From a virus: a DNA stretch of 32,822 bases. Location: positions 1-32,822 of the IMG/VR virus record IMGVR_UViG_3300032294_001670. One strand, 5' to 3'. Numbering within the stretch: the stretch's first letter is position 1; each line of letters starts with the position of its first letter. The notes beneath the pieces were generated by a model, which worked only from the letters and a program-made list of their open reading frames with translations, was not told the DNA's origin and searched no databases. Both the position numbers and the translations under genes were made by a program. Shown here piece after piece: positions 9,241-17,464 of this stretch.

Positions 9241-10035
9241 TTATTTGATTGTGTTTACAACAAATCCATAAGGTGTATTAAATGTTACTGTAGATGAAAA
9301 TGTTCTTACATCTGATGTTGAATAACTTGTTTGGAAATTTGTTAATCCTGAATATACAATAGAAGCCTGACCCGCTGGTGATTTATATGGAGAACTTATC
9401 GAAGTTCCTGCTGATGTTAACTGATAACCCGATTTCAATCCAATGTATTGTGCAAAAAATGAGTTGAATACTGCACCACCATATCTCACAGTTGGTGTCA
9501 CACCACTATTACCTATTCTCATCATAAAAAAATAAACGCCAGGTCCATATGCACTGAATGATAATGTTGATGGTAATGTTGTTGTCCTAATACCTGTTGC
9601 GTTTGATATTAAAGTTGTTCCTGATTGTATAAGTTGGGAAGGTGCTAATCCAACACCATCCACAAATTGTGTTGTGTAAAATCCAACCGTCACTACATCA
9701 CTTGTTGATGTTGCGGTTAATACGCTATAGGTAATCGCAGAATAATCATAAGTTCCATTATCATAAAATGGAATTGCTATCATAACATTCTGTGATGATG
9801 CGACAGGTGCAACTGCTGTGGTTGAAAAACCTAATCCATAGTAATCACCTTTATAATCTTGCATACCCAAAACATTGGGTGCTGTTAAGAAATTAGTTCC
9901 TATTCTTAGACCAGTGTTATTACCCAATCCATCTTGAATTTGTTGTGGGGTTGATGTGATACCTGTTGTTGCTGTTGCCAAGTTTAATAAACCTGGATAT
10001 GTATCCTGTATCGCTTGTCCTGTTAAGTTTGACAT
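9241..10035 (-). CDS. Virion surface/fibre-like protein
   Basis: The 264-aa product begins NLTGQAIQDTYPGLLNLAT and has DGLGNNTGLRIGTNF at about residues 35-49. This N-terminal pattern is common in phage structural and fibre proteins. The rest is Ser/Thr/Gly-rich and probably beta-sandwich, with no Cys and no membrane segment. It lies between the 763-aa stalk protein and the gp10-like gene, with spacers of 10 nt and 1 nt. A receptor-binding or decoration role is likely but not proven. Confidence 0.65.
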   Translation of the reverse strand: MSNLTGQAIQDTYPGLLNLATATTGITSTPQQIQDGLGNNTGLRIGTNFLTAPNVLGMQDYKGDYYGLGFSTTAVAPVASSQNVMIAIPFYDNGTYDYSAITYSVLTATSTSDVVTVGFYTTQFVDGVGLAPSQLIQSGTTLISNATGIRTTTLPSTLSFSAYGPGVYFFMMRIGNSGVTPTVRYGGAVFNSFFAQYIGLKSGYQLTSAGTSISSPYKSPAGQASIVYSGLTNFQTSYSTSDVRTFSSTVTFNTPYGFVVNTIK

Positions 10036-10045
10036 AAGTTATTTT

Positions 10046-12337
10046 TTAATAAGTGTTTCGTCCCAATGTTGTTTGGAATGAATTTATAATTGTTGATAAT
10101 GTTGATATTTGACTCGCTGTTAAACCTTTTCCTATAAATGCAAAGTTCAATGTTTGGTTAGCATATCCATTAGAATAAGGAACACCTTCAAAATTCATAG
10201 TCCATAAGAAAATATTAAGACCAGTAACAGATTCTGTATAACTATTCGTTGCAGTTAAAATTGGTGTTGTGTTACCATTTCTAAACAGAGAACTTGATGT
10301 GCTACCTGTTCTTGTTAAAGCATAGAACCCTGTAACATTACCACCATTCGATGCTGTTGTTGCGGCTCCATTTTGTCCCGACCTCATGAAATATAATGAA
10401 GGATTAAGGTTAGTTGCTATTTGTAAACTTGGAAGATTACCTGTGGTAGAAAACGCACCCATTATTACTTCTTCAGTTTTTGATGGGGTATTATTACTAA
10501 ACTGATATAATCCCATCGAGTAATCATTTTGTATCGTTAATGTGTTTAGGTAGTTTGTATTCGCATAACTACTTGTTCCATTACCTGTTGCACCTGATGC
10601 TGAATAACTAAATCCACCACCACTATAACGTAAGTCATAAGTAGTTCCTGATGTTCTTTTTCCATTCAGTGCTGTTGATGCTGCAACCCCTCCTAACATC
10701 GGATAGAACACATCTAACAAATCGTATAACCCATTAGATACTAATGATGTAAACAATGTTCTTGTAGCCGCAGATACTGTCGGAGTGATACCTGTTCCAC
10801 CAGCAGCCAATACTGATGCTAAGTATGTTTCTGCTTCAGTTGTTCCTGATACAAATGTCGGTGTTGGACTTGGTGTTAATGTTGCAGTTGCAGTCATTGT
10901 CGGAGTTGGTAATGGTCCACAAACATTCCATAAGTTTGAGTTGTTCTCCCATAGAGAAGTTGTGAAATTCCATACACAATTTGCTGGTGTATTAGTTGGT
11001 GTTAGTGTTGGAGTAGATGTGTTAGTTGGTGTGTTCGTATTCGTTGGTGTCATTGTTTGAGTAACACTTGGAGTTGGTTCAGGTGTAACACTTGGTGTTG
11101 ATGTTACAGTTGGAGTATTCGTCGGAGTCTCAGTTATTGTCTGCGTCGGAGTCATACTCGTTGTAACACTTGGCGTAGGTGTGTTAGTTGCTGTTTGAGT
11201 AACAGTCGGAGTCTGTGTATTAGTTGGAGTAATGGATGGTGTTGGAGTTGGTTCAGGTGTAACACTTGGTGTTGGTGTGTTTGTTGCTGTTGGTGTTGGA
11301 CTTGGTGTAACGAATGTATCGAAGAACGCAGCATCACATCTGTTAAGAGATGTCATTACTTGTATGTTCAAAGTTGCTGTCCATCCCCCCAATAAATCTT
11401 CATACTGTTCTATAAATGGAACACATGTGATTGGATTGTCTAAGTAATATTCATTGTTGAAATTACCGAGTGCTTGTGTCACTGATAATCTAAATTGAGA
11501 AATGATATCATCCATAATCTGGTTTGTATCACTCAACACGTCTGTTTGATTGGCTAAATCCCTTTGAATAATATCTGCAACAATGATGTCGAACTTGTAT
11601 TCCATGAAGTTAAACTTCTGAACTACATCATTCGGTACGACATACATCAAGGGATAATAAGGTGATTGGAATTCTGTGTTGTCTTCTTTGTCTCTTAATT
11701 GATTGGTGTATTGGAAGTCCCCAACTGAACCAAAACCAAATGAATTGATTTGTTTGTGATGGTCTGCTAACATCTTGAAGTCTTCATAGAATGTTTTCAA
11801 GTTGATACCGTTCACGTGTTGTATTGGAGTTCCTGTGAAAGTTTCATACGCTGCTGCACATCTATTGAGTGGGGTCATTGTTTTGATTCTTATAACCCCA
11901 TTCCAACCATTCAAGTAATCATCCTCTTGTCCTAAAAATGGTGTGCAGTTAACTTCATCATCAACAAAGTAATCGTTATAATAGTTACCAAATCTTGCAC
12001 TAACAGATAATCTCCATTGTGATATAACGTCCTGTAAGATTTGTAATGTGTCTGATGTAATATCTACTTGGTTTGCAAGTGTTCTTTCTAATACATCTGC
12101 AACGATTGTATTAAACTCCCATGTCTTATATTCTAAATCGTTATCAATCTTTGATGGAACAACATATAGTAATGGGTAGTATGGTGCTTGGAATTCTGTG
12201 TTCTCTTCTTTATCTCTTGTCTGTGTCCAATAAGATAACTGGTCTGAGTTCCCCAAACCAAATGAATTAATTTGTTTGTGTGAGTCAGCAAGTTTTTGAT
12301 AGTCTTGGGCAATCTTCTTAAAATTTATTCCACTCAT
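10046..12337 (-). CDS. Duplicated-domain tail protein with Thr/Pro stalk and C-terminal binding domain
   Basis: The ATG at 12337 overlaps the -1-frame stop of the preceding gene. The protein has three parts. First are two tandem ~170-residue copies of one domain (about 3-170 and 176-345). They share [30 protein letters not shown] and T.LNRC.AA, and look like a tail-terminator-type fold (inference). Second is a Thr/Pro-rich stalk at about 347-455, interrupted by a short Trp/Asn island, with a second short stalk to about 500. Third is a Gly/Ser/Asn-rich C-terminal domain ending in [14 protein letters not shown]...LGRNTY, resembling lectin-like C-termini of Bacteroidota phage virion proteins. 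It probably links the tail body to a projecting binding domain. Confidence 0.75.
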   Translation of the reverse strand: MSGINFKKIAQDYQKLADSHKQINSFGLGNSDQLSYWTQTRDKEENTEFQAPYYPLLYVVPSKIDNDLEYKTWEFNTIVADVLERTLANQVDITSDTLQILQDVISQWRLSVSARFGNYYNDYFVDDEVNCTPFLGQEDDYLNGWNGVIRIKTMTPLNRCAAAYETFTGTPIQHVNGINLKTFYEDFKMLADHHKQINSFGFGSVGDFQYTNQLRDKEDNTEFQSPYYPLMYVVPNDVVQKFNFMEYKFDIIVADIIQRDLANQTDVLSDTNQIMDDIISQFRLSVTQALGNFNNEYYLDNPITCVPFIEQYEDLLGGWTATLNIQVMTSLNRCDAAFFDTFVTPSPTPTATNTPTPSVTPEPTPTPSITPTNTQTPTVTQTATNTPTPSVTTSMTPTQTITETPTNTPTVTSTPSVTPEPTPSVTQTMTPTNTNTPTNTSTPTLTPTNTPANCVWNFTTSLWENNSNLWNVCGPLPTPTMTATATLTPSPTPTFVSGTTEAETYLASVLAAGGTGITPTVSAATRTLFTSLVSNGLYDLLDVFYPMLGGVAASTALNGKRTSGTTYDLRYSGGGFSYSASGATGNGTSSYANTNYLNTLTIQNDYSMGLYQFSNNTPSKTEEVIMGAFSTTGNLPSLQIATNLNPSLYFMRSGQNGAATTASNGGNVTGFYALTRTGSTSSSLFRNGNTTPILTATNSYTESVTGLNIFLWTMNFEGVPYSNGYANQTLNFAFIGKGLTASQISTLSTIINSFQTTLGRNTY
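10855..11310 (-). repeat. Degenerate Thr/Pro codon repeats (stalk)
   Basis: On the minus strand this stretch is a run of ACx-CCx-ACx codons encoding TPTPTNTPSVTP-like units, interrupted at about 10905-10985 by a short non-repetitive island. Similar blocks occur at about 180-390, 580-1335, 1800-2065, 2905-2965, 3270-3355, 3600-3705, 3945-4015 and 32410-32545, always in frame within tail genes. Confidence 0.9.
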
Positions 12338-13082
12338 CTATTATTTCTTTGTTGTTCTTTCATTATTTTTTCTTTCTCATTATTGAGGTCAGTGAGATAA
12401 GACAGATGATTAAGGGCAGAAGTAAGACCCAAAGAAGTGACAAAGTTAATCTGCCAAACTTTGTCTTCTGCAAGAAACGAGATAATTTGGTAGTAGCCCC
12501 AAAACTTTGAAAAGTTATTCTCAGTCTCATTATCTGAAACATCAATGGACTCTTGGAAGAGAGTTCCATAATTTCGTACAACCCCATCTCTAAATTTAAT
12601 AAAAAAAAAAGTGCTCCCTCAACAATGTGAGACGGAGCATCCAACATCTTGTCAATTCTTACTTTGAAATTAGACTCAGAATATTTTGTTCCTTCTTCAC
12701 AATACATATACGCCATTAACTCATTGAGGTTTGCAATTCTATATGATTCATCTTTTCTAAGGAATGTATCAATGTCCACGAACTGACCAAATGACATGGT
12801 GTTAACATCCATAAACTTATATGTGATTCCGTTCAACTCAAATGATTGAGTTAACTTCTTGGATTCTTTGTTGTAGTGTGCAAATAATATTGACCCAATC
12901 TTTTGAATCGTAGTTGCATCTAACTCCATTATCTCTTCGTTTGACATACCTGTCACCTTCTCAATCAATCTAATATTCAACTCATCTTCATTTAAGATGT
13001 CCTTAAATTTCATTACATCACAGAACTCTCTGATGGTGGGTTCACTTACTTCGAACTTCTTTGATTTACTTGTAATAGTCAT
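12334..13082 (-). CDS. Tail gene read through a -1 frameshift (tail assembly chaperone-like)
   Basis: The frame starting at ATG 13082 (an in-frame TTG lies at 13088) gives a plausible soluble protein up to a T10 run, bases 12610-12601. Beyond it the zero frame continues to a stop at 12363, but the product turns into an odd basic/hydrophobic string. Slipping one base back (-1) on the T run gives a sensible acidic C-terminus. It contains [17 protein letters not shown] and ends [12 protein letters not shown] at a TGA (12336-12334) that overlaps the ATG of the next gene. The full -1 product is about 249 aa. Phage tail assembly chaperones use exactly this kind of -1 slip, and it follows the large terminase at the head of the tail genes. 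Alternatives are a homopolymer sequencing error or a true indel. The assigned function is inference. Confidence 0.75.
12601..12610 (-). promoter_or_regulatory. T10 slippery run, candidate -1 frameshift site
   Basis: The coding strand reads CTT TTT TTT TTA in the zero frame. A -1 slip keeps perfect pairing and opens the frame that ends exactly at the start of the downstream gene. Transcriptional slippage on the run is also possible. Confidence 0.65.
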
Positions 13083-13119
13083 ACTCAATTATAAATATCT
13101 TTTATTTTATCAACTCACT

Positions 13120-14265
13120 TTAATAGACATAGACACCAGTGTTTCTCATAACCTTCATTTGAAGAATATATCTAATAGGGTCAATGATGTGGTTATTTTT
13201 ATCTTCTGGTTCATCCAAATTGTTTCCGTTCTTATCGTTTTTCCACACATAAGAATTTAATTCATTGATAAGGTTTTGTGAATTAGAATGAACAAAGAAG
13301 TTGGACCTCTTGATTTGGTCTATACCTGACAGGATGGTGTCCTTCTTTACTGGCTTTGCATTAATACCGTTTCTTGACAGTTCAGCGATGGCTTGAGGGT
13401 TACTACTGTCACAAATAAAATCGTCGGTTAAATTGATTCCTAAGTCCTTTATCTTGTAAATAAAATCAGGTATGGTAACATTCCTGAGGTATAATAATTC
13501 CTCACAGTAAATGTTATCATTATGTTTGTATACTCTGACTAATGTGCATGGGTCTGACCATCCCCAATCGACCCCTAATCCTAATAGTTTTGCTTCTTTT
13601 GGTAACTCATCATAATATTGTTGATGTGAGAATACAACTCTCGTTGGAATACCTTTCTGTCCTAATCCAAATACTCTCCATAGATTAGGGTCTCTGTGTT
13701 GTAACTTTTCAATTTCTTCTACTTGTTGTTGGGGTAGGAATACGTTGTCTTTGTATGTTGTGATGGTGTAAAATGTATCTTCTTGTTGTTCCATATCATA
13801 CAACCAAGATTGCCAAAGTGATGGGTTAAAATCTAATATCATTCTTTCACTTGTACGAAGTGATAACTGAATGTATTCATCGTAAGTTATTTCTGTTGCT
13901 TCATTGATAAAACAAATATCTCTTTTACGACCTCTGATTTTTTCTTCGGTATCGAGACTGAAAAACTCTATGATGTTACTACCTATCTCAACATACCCAT
14001 CAACTGAATGCCATTTGTTTGAATCGTATAAATTTAATTTGAGTAATATTTCTTTAAGGTCTCGCAACACCGAGCCTTTCAAACTCGGTAATGTTTTACG
14101 GACAATAGAATAAACTTTATCTTCTTGATTGAGAATGTTTATTACCATCCATAAAACTATGTTATAAGTTTTCCCCGCACGAGAAGACCCCTGAAACACA
14201 TAGTTTCTATAATTGGGGTTTAATAAATCCTGAAATACTTTTGTGGTCTGTAACTTAATACTCAA
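13120..14265 (-). CDS. terL: Terminase large subunit
   Basis: This is the packaging motor ATPase and nuclease, 381 aa. The ATPase half shows Walker A GSSRAGKT (residues 26-33), Walker B ICFINEAT (117-124) and the coupling motif LDFNP (144-148). The nuclease half shows GVDWGWSD (Asp233), ICDSS (Asp286) and HIIDPIRY (Asp362), the expected RNase H-like acidic triad. The size is on the short side for the Terminase_3/PBSX-type family but all key motifs are present. The only available start is TTG at 14265, inside the last codons of the HNH gene (11-nt overlap). This suggests the endonuclease gene was inserted at the 5' end of the terminase gene. Confidence 0.95.
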   Translation of the reverse strand: MSIKLQTTKVFQDLLNPNYRNYVFQGSSRAGKTYNIVLWMVINILNQEDKVYSIVRKTLPSLKGSVLRDLKEILLKLNLYDSNKWHSVDGYVEIGSNIIEFFSLDTEEKIRGRKRDICFINEATEITYDEYIQLSLRTSERMILDFNPSLWQSWLYDMEQQEDTFYTITTYKDNVFLPQQQVEEIEKLQHRDPNLWRVFGLGQKGIPTRVVFSHQQYYDELPKEAKLLGLGVDWGWSDPCTLVRVYKHNDNIYCEELLYLRNVTIPDFIYKIKDLGINLTDDFICDSSNPQAIAELSRNGINAKPVKKDTILSGIDQIKRSNFFVHSNSQNLINELNSYVWKNDKNGNNLDEPEDKNNHIIDPIRYILQMKVMRNTGVYVY

Positions 14266-14830
14266 TTATCTTATCTCTTTTAGACAGATTATCTTCCCAC
14301 CAAAGGGGTTGAAGATTTGTATAATGGCATAAGGGTTCCATTTCTTCAATACTTTTAGCAGATGATAAAGGTTTAATGTGGTCCAAATGCCACCCGAATT
14401 GAGACCAATTATCCCAAGTCATTCCAAATTGGAATTGGGTTTCAATATGATTCTTTAACTCTTCAATAGAACATCCGACTAATTTTGTTGTAGCAGTAGT
14501 TTTTGGATTTGATTTCAACATCTTTTTAACTCTTGACCTCAAGGCATTCTTTAATCGTATTTCTAATTTTTGACTGTATTTTTTTCTATACTCTACATTC
14601 TTTGGATTACTCCAATTTCTTTTTTTGGATTCAATCGCAGTTTGTTTCCTCTTATTAGGATTTTCTAAAAGATATTTTTGTTTCTGTTCCGCAACATAAT
14701 CTCTCTTGTTTTGATTTTTATATCTACAAGTATCGCTACAAAATCTTTGAACATGACTAAATTGTCCTGTATGTTGATTACCACATTCGTTACAAATAAT
14801 TGTTCGTGTTGGATAAGAATATTTTTTCAT
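14255..14830 (-). CDS. HNH endonuclease (probable homing type)
   Basis: The 191-aa protein has an N-terminal zinc finger (CNECG...CSDTC, about residues 13-35), a Lys/Arg-rich middle and a C-terminal HNH nuclease core with WHLDHIKPLSS, HYTNLQPLWW and DNLSK. I chose ATG 14830 over the in-frame TTG at 14845. The TTG lies inside a TAnnTTTG promoter element, and the ATG starts the zinc-finger sequence cleanly. The gene sits between the small- and large-terminase genes, a favoured site for free-standing homing endonucleases, and its 3' end overlaps the terminase start. It might also mobilise the group I introns in the capsid gene; that is speculation. Confidence 0.88.
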   Translation of the reverse strand: MKKYSYPTRTIICNECGNQHTGQFSHVQRFCSDTCRYKNQNKRDYVAEQKQKYLLENPNKRKQTAIESKKRNWSNPKNVEYRKKYSQKLEIRLKNALRSRVKKMLKSNPKTTATTKLVGCSIEELKNHIETQFQFGMTWDNWSQFGWHLDHIKPLSSAKSIEEMEPLCHYTNLQPLWWEDNLSKRDKIIEY

Positions 14831-14834
14831 ATAA

Positions 14835-14842
14835 CAAAGATA
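14835..14842 (-). promoter_or_regulatory. TAnnTTTG promoter element of the HNH gene
   Basis: TATCTTTG on the minus strand ends four bases before the HNH ATG. It matches the -7 box of Bacteroidota sigma-A promoters. The spacing predicts a leaderless or nearly leaderless transcript, so the gene probably has private transcription within the packaging operon. Confidence 0.6.
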
Positions 14843-14847
14843 CAAAA

Positions 14848-15030
14848 TTATTTAATATCAAAACTTATTTGTTCAGATTGAGTTTGACCTGATTTTTGTT
14901 TCTTCCACTCTTCATGTTTCTCATAAGCGAGGTTAACTTGTTTCTGCCATAGACCTTTCATTTCTTCGTTTCTCTTGGCTATTCTTTTACGGTGTGCTTT
15001 TGCACCACCTCTCTTTTGACTTTTACCCAT
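14848..15030 (-). CDS. Small basic protein, unknown function
   Basis: About 60 aa beginning MGKSQKRGGAKAHRKR, very rich in Lys, Arg and Glu, ending QISFDIK. I use ATG 15030 rather than the upstream in-frame TTG at 15117. The stop of the 43-aa upstream gene overlaps this ATG (ATGGGTAA), a tight coupling arrangement. The position between terminase subunits suggests a nucleic-acid-binding packaging accessory protein. The function is not known. Confidence 0.7.
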   Translation of the reverse strand: MGKSQKRGGAKAHRKRIAKRNEEMKGLWQKQVNLAYEKHEEWKKQKSGQTQSEQISFDIK

Positions 15031-15154
15031 TTCGTTTTGCGTTTTGTCTATGATATGTTGATTTGGAATTGTGTTTGTTGAAGTTCTTATTTGCTTTCCC
15101 ACCTTTACGTTTTCCAAATGTGGTTTTTCTACTGTCCGTCTTTATCTTCGCCAT
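15023..15154 (-). CDS. Hidden 43-aa basic protein overlapping the small terminase gene
   Basis: ATG 15154 lies in a different frame inside the last codons of the small terminase gene (26-nt overlap). The stop TAA (15025-15023) overlaps the ATG of the next gene. The product starts MAKIKTDSRKTTFGKRKGGK and has 43 residues, about a third Lys/Arg. It resembles the short FGKxKxGKxxKxxNK-type proteins common in Bacteroidota phages. The alternative reading of this interval, extending the next gene to a TTG, gives a less convincing protein. Function is unknown; DNA or RNA binding is likely from the charge. Confidence 0.65.
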   Translation of the reverse strand: MAKIKTDSRKTTFGKRKGGKANKNFNKHNSKSTYHRQNAKRNG

Positions 15155-15497
15155 CTCTCTTTGATGTTATGATTTCAATTTGTATTGAAGGTTTATTGTT
15201 TATCTTCTCACCATCGGTTGTTATATCCAATGATTCTTTAACTTTACCGTATCCTCTGTCCAATAACAATTGAGATGCTTTAACATTCCCCGCCTTTGCT
15301 TGTCTCTTTAACGCTTCGAGTATCTGTTCTGCTTCACTCTTTCCCTCCTCGTTTTGAGCACCTAATACCTTTGTGAGTATTTCCTTCAGGTCTGGCATTT
15401 TAGGTCTTCCTGGTCCTCCTTTGTGTCCTTTCTTGAAGGGAATAAGACCACTTGTGTTCCTATTACTCTTCTTTGGTTTTTCTTCTTCTGAACTCAT
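15129..15497 (-). CDS. terS: Probable terminase small subunit (DUF5681-like)
   Basis: 122 aa. The N-terminus carries the signature FKKGHKGGPGRPK (about residues 23-35), followed by a helical segment (LKEILTKVLG...AEQILEALKRQAKAGNVKASQLLLDRGYGK) typical of DUF5681 proteins found beside large terminases. The C-terminus is short and charged. Small terminases recognise phage DNA and deliver it to the motor. It is separated from the large subunit by two small basic genes and the HNH gene. Confidence 0.75.
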   Translation of the reverse strand: MSSEEEKPKKSNRNTSGLIPFKKGHKGGPGRPKMPDLKEILTKVLGAQNEEGKSEAEQILEALKRQAKAGNVKASQLLLDRGYGKVKESLDITTDGEKINNKPSIQIEIITSKRDGEDKDGQ

Positions 15498-15510
15498 TTT
15501 GTTCTCATTT

Positions 15511-15792
15511 TTATTTTAACCTTACCAACAATTCTTCTACTTGATTTTTTGCTCTTGATAAACATATCTGGTCACAGTAACTTGGTATTATATCTCCATA
15601 ATGTTTGAACATAAAATCTGCCATGAATTGTCTTTCAGTTTCCCTTTTATTCGTTGAACTAATGTAGTCTTTGATTCTTAATAGTTCTTCTATTGTATAA
15701 TCAGTTGGTTGTTGTACCGCTTGAACCTGTATTGGTGTTACCCCCTTTGGAACCACCTGTTGTTGTGGTTGTTGTTTACATCCGCATCCCAT
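15511..15792 (-). CDS. Small Cys-leading protein, unknown function
   Basis: 93 aa beginning MGCGCKQQPQQQ. A Gln/Pro/Val-rich linker follows, then a helical domain with Cys at about residues 74 and 78 (IIPSYCDQICLSRAKNQ). The ATG overlaps the end of the sigma-like gene by 17 nt. No named family is recognised. The N-terminal CGC and Gln-rich tail could bind metal or form a flexible tether. Confidence 0.75.
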   Translation of the reverse strand: MGCGCKQQPQQQVVPKGVTPIQVQAVQQPTDYTIEELLRIKDYISSTNKRETERQFMADFMFKHYGDIIPSYCDQICLSRAKNQVEELLVRLK

Positions 15793-16258
15793 CTCTTAAT
15801 TGTTTTAATTGTCTTCGAACTTTATTGATATCCCTTGAAACACTATTGATTGGAATTGTTGTTCTCTTTGATAATTTAGTTACTGAACATCCTTCTTCAA
15901 TGTATAATTCAAATAGTCTACCGTAATACCAGTCTATTGATTTTAATTGTTCGTACACCCATTCCAAATTGAATTCATCCTCTTCATATACTACATCAGG
16001 AATTTCTGTTTCGACCACATCACTAAATTGGTATCTTCTATAAGTATAATGATATCGACTACTTTTTGAATGGTATTGGTTTCTTACAATCTTTGTAAAA
16101 AAATATAGTTTCTCTTTATCTGCTATCTGATGAACCCTTTTGTTCTTAATGAATTGTTCAACGCACAAATGTAACAAGTCATCAACCTCTTCTGGTGTTG
16201 AGAACTTGCTACATATATTTTTTAATTCGTTGTAATTGTTGGATAACCAATCGTTCAA
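15776..16258 (-). CDS. RNA polymerase sigma-70-like factor
   Basis: 160 aa with two-part ECF-like architecture. Residues about 20-75 resemble region 2 (EEVDDLLHLCVEQF, FFTKIVRNQYHSKSS). Residues about 105-155 resemble region 4, a helix-turn-helix (LFELYIEEGCSVTKLSKRT then NSVSRDINKVRRQLK). The start is TTG at 16258, because the frame has a stop just upstream and no early ATG. It lies between the replication-like genes and the terminase genes, so it may redirect host RNA polymerase to later phage genes. Similarity is by pattern only; a sigma-like DNA-binding protein without activity is possible. Confidence 0.65.
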   Translation of the reverse strand: MNDWLSNNYNELKNICSKFSTPEEVDDLLHLCVEQFIKNKRVHQIADKEKLYFFTKIVRNQYHSKSSRYHYTYRRYQFSDVVETEIPDVVYEEDEFNLEWVYEQLKSIDWYYGRLFELYIEEGCSVTKLSKRTTIPINSVSRDINKVRRQLKQLRDGMRM

Positions 16259-16278
16259 AACTTATTTGATATTTGGAT

Positions 16279-16533
16279 TTATCCTTGTTTGGTTCCTGAA
16301 TGGAATCTTCTGTTGTAGTATTTGTTTTCGTCATAGAACTCGTGTTGTGCTCCTACATAACGGTTCTTGATTAGATACTGAATTTTATCTCTAACAGAAT
16401 TGATTGATACATGATTACCTAATAGGTTCCAGATTTGGGCTGTAGTGATACTTGATACTTTCTTGTCACTTCTGTTAATGTCATCATTGATGATGTCGTA
16501 GATTCTTTTTGTTGTTTCGTTTTTGATTTTCAT
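16279..16533 (-). CDS. Small winged-helix-like DNA-binding protein
   Basis: 84 aa, basic. An N-terminal helical region (TKRIYDIINDDIN) leads into TTAQIWNLLG and NSVRDKIQYLIKNRYV, which reads like a winged helix with a beta-wing. It lies 20 nt upstream of the sigma-like gene and downstream of the replication-initiator-like gene, so a regulatory or replication accessory role is plausible. Confidence 0.65.
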   Translation of the reverse strand: MKIKNETTKRIYDIINDDINRSDKKVSSITTAQIWNLLGNHVSINSVRDKIQYLIKNRYVGAQHEFYDENKYYNRRFHSGTKQG

Positions 16534-16573
16534 ATTTTATAATTATTTACTTACTTCCCATAAGGATAGTTAT

Positions 16574-16852
16574 CTAACTATAAAATTCAATAGTTTTTTG
16601 AATAATTCTTTGAATCATATCTGCTCTTTCATATTCTTGGTCCTCTTCTGATTCTAGTCTTCTGTCATCGAGTTGAGAAATATGATAAGGTAGATTATCT
16701 AAATTCTTAAATCCTTTATGTATTTGTTGAACTACTAATCTAGCAAGTTCTTCTTTATCTTCATCTGGCAATTTCCAATAATCTTCTAATTCAATGTCAT
16801 ATTTTGAATCTAACAATAAATCTACTTTATATTCTTCAATTCCTTTTTTCAT
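16574..16852 (-). CDS. Acidic small protein, unknown function
   Basis: 92 aa, rich in Asp, Glu, Leu and Tyr, mostly helical, without Cys or membrane segments. It starts MKKGIEEYKVDLLLDSKYD and ends IIQKTIEFYS. It sits 19 nt after the replication-initiator-like gene. No family recognised. Confidence 0.65.
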   Translation of the reverse strand: MKKGIEEYKVDLLLDSKYDIELEDYWKLPDEDKEELARLVVQQIHKGFKNLDNLPYHISQLDDRRLESEEDQEYERADMIQRIIQKTIEFYS

Positions 16853-16871
16853 TTATAATAAATATTGCGAT

Positions 16872-17417
16872 TTATTTTTTAAGTAATTTTTCTAATTCCA
16901 ACTCCGCTAATCGTTGTGCTTCTATTGAAAACATATCAATATCAAAATTTTCTATACTAGTTTTAGAACTAGTATCTAGTATATTATTTTGTATATTATT
17001 ACTTTGTAAATTATTACTTTGTACATTATTACTTTGTATACACACTGAGTTTCGGGTAGCCTGATTTTCAGTAAACCCGACGTTCAGTAAGTCCAAGATT
17101 GGTTCTTCATATACAATGTGATTGTAACCTTTGATTAGATTGGAAGTTGTGTCAATCATTTTAACTGAAACAATATATCCCAACTTAACAAGGTTAGTCC
17201 ATGATTTATTGAATCTATCTCTTCCAATGTTCATGTCTTTCCATATCTCAGTTTTGTATACCACCCAATCTTCTGGTAGTGATAATAAATGCACCAAGAT
17301 TGATTTCTCTTCCGATGTTAAAATCTTAGATTGTAAGATGTCATTTGATATTGGAGTGTATTTGCTTTTCCCATTTTTTTTACTCCTAACTATTTGTCCT
17401 GTATTTTTCATAGACAT
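16872..17417 (-). CDS. Replication-initiator-like helix-turn-helix protein
   Basis: 181 aa. Residues about 20-100 form a winged-helix pattern (ISNDILQSKILTSEEKSILVHLL, then YKTEIWKDMNIGRDRFNKSWTNLVKLGYI), as in phage replication initiators and DnaD/RepA-type N-termini. The C-terminal part holds an Asn/Ser/Gln repeat (QSNNVQSNNLQSNN) encoded by 15-bp DNA repeats, then a short acidic/helical tail. It is the first gene of the long minus-strand series and faces the plus-strand gene across 47 bp. Internal repeats in an initiator gene recall the lambda O origin. No other replication gene is visible, so host enzymes are presumably used. Confidence 0.6.
   Translation of the reverse strand: MSMKNTGQIVRSKKNGKSKYTPISNDILQSKILTSEEKSILVHLLSLPEDWVVYKTEIWKDMNIGRDRFNKSWTNLVKLGYIVSVKMIDTTSNLIKGYNHIVYEEPILDLLNVGFTENQATRNSVCIQSNNVQSNNLQSNNIQNNILDTSSKTSIENFDIDMFSIEAQRLAELELEKLLKK
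16954..16975. repeat. Perfect 9-bp inverted repeat beside the 15-bp repeats
   Basis: ATACTAGTT and AACTAGTAT flank a 4-base loop (TTAG). The palindrome lies within the initiator-like gene, 5 bp from the direct repeats, and could be part of a replication origin or a protein-binding site. Confidence 0.6.
16981..17037. repeat. Iteron-like 15-bp direct repeats (candidate origin)
   Basis: Three head-to-tail units of NNATTATTACTTTGT lie at 16993-17007, 17008-17022 and 17023-17037, preceded by a shortened 12-bp unit at 16981-16992. They are AT-rich and in frame with the coding sequence. The location in an initiator-like gene makes them candidate iterons. Confidence 0.55.
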
Positions 17418-17464
17418 AAATATACCTTAAGTAGATTTTAATATCAATAGATGTATTTATTGTT

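Noticed and set aside
10046-12337. Diversity-generating retroelement target in the lectin-like C-terminus
   Set aside because: No reverse transcriptase gene or template repeat is present anywhere in the genome.
14848-15117. 89-aa form of the small basic protein with TTG start
   Set aside because: The first 29 residues are better explained by the overlapping 43-aa gene, and ATG 15030 gives a clean start.
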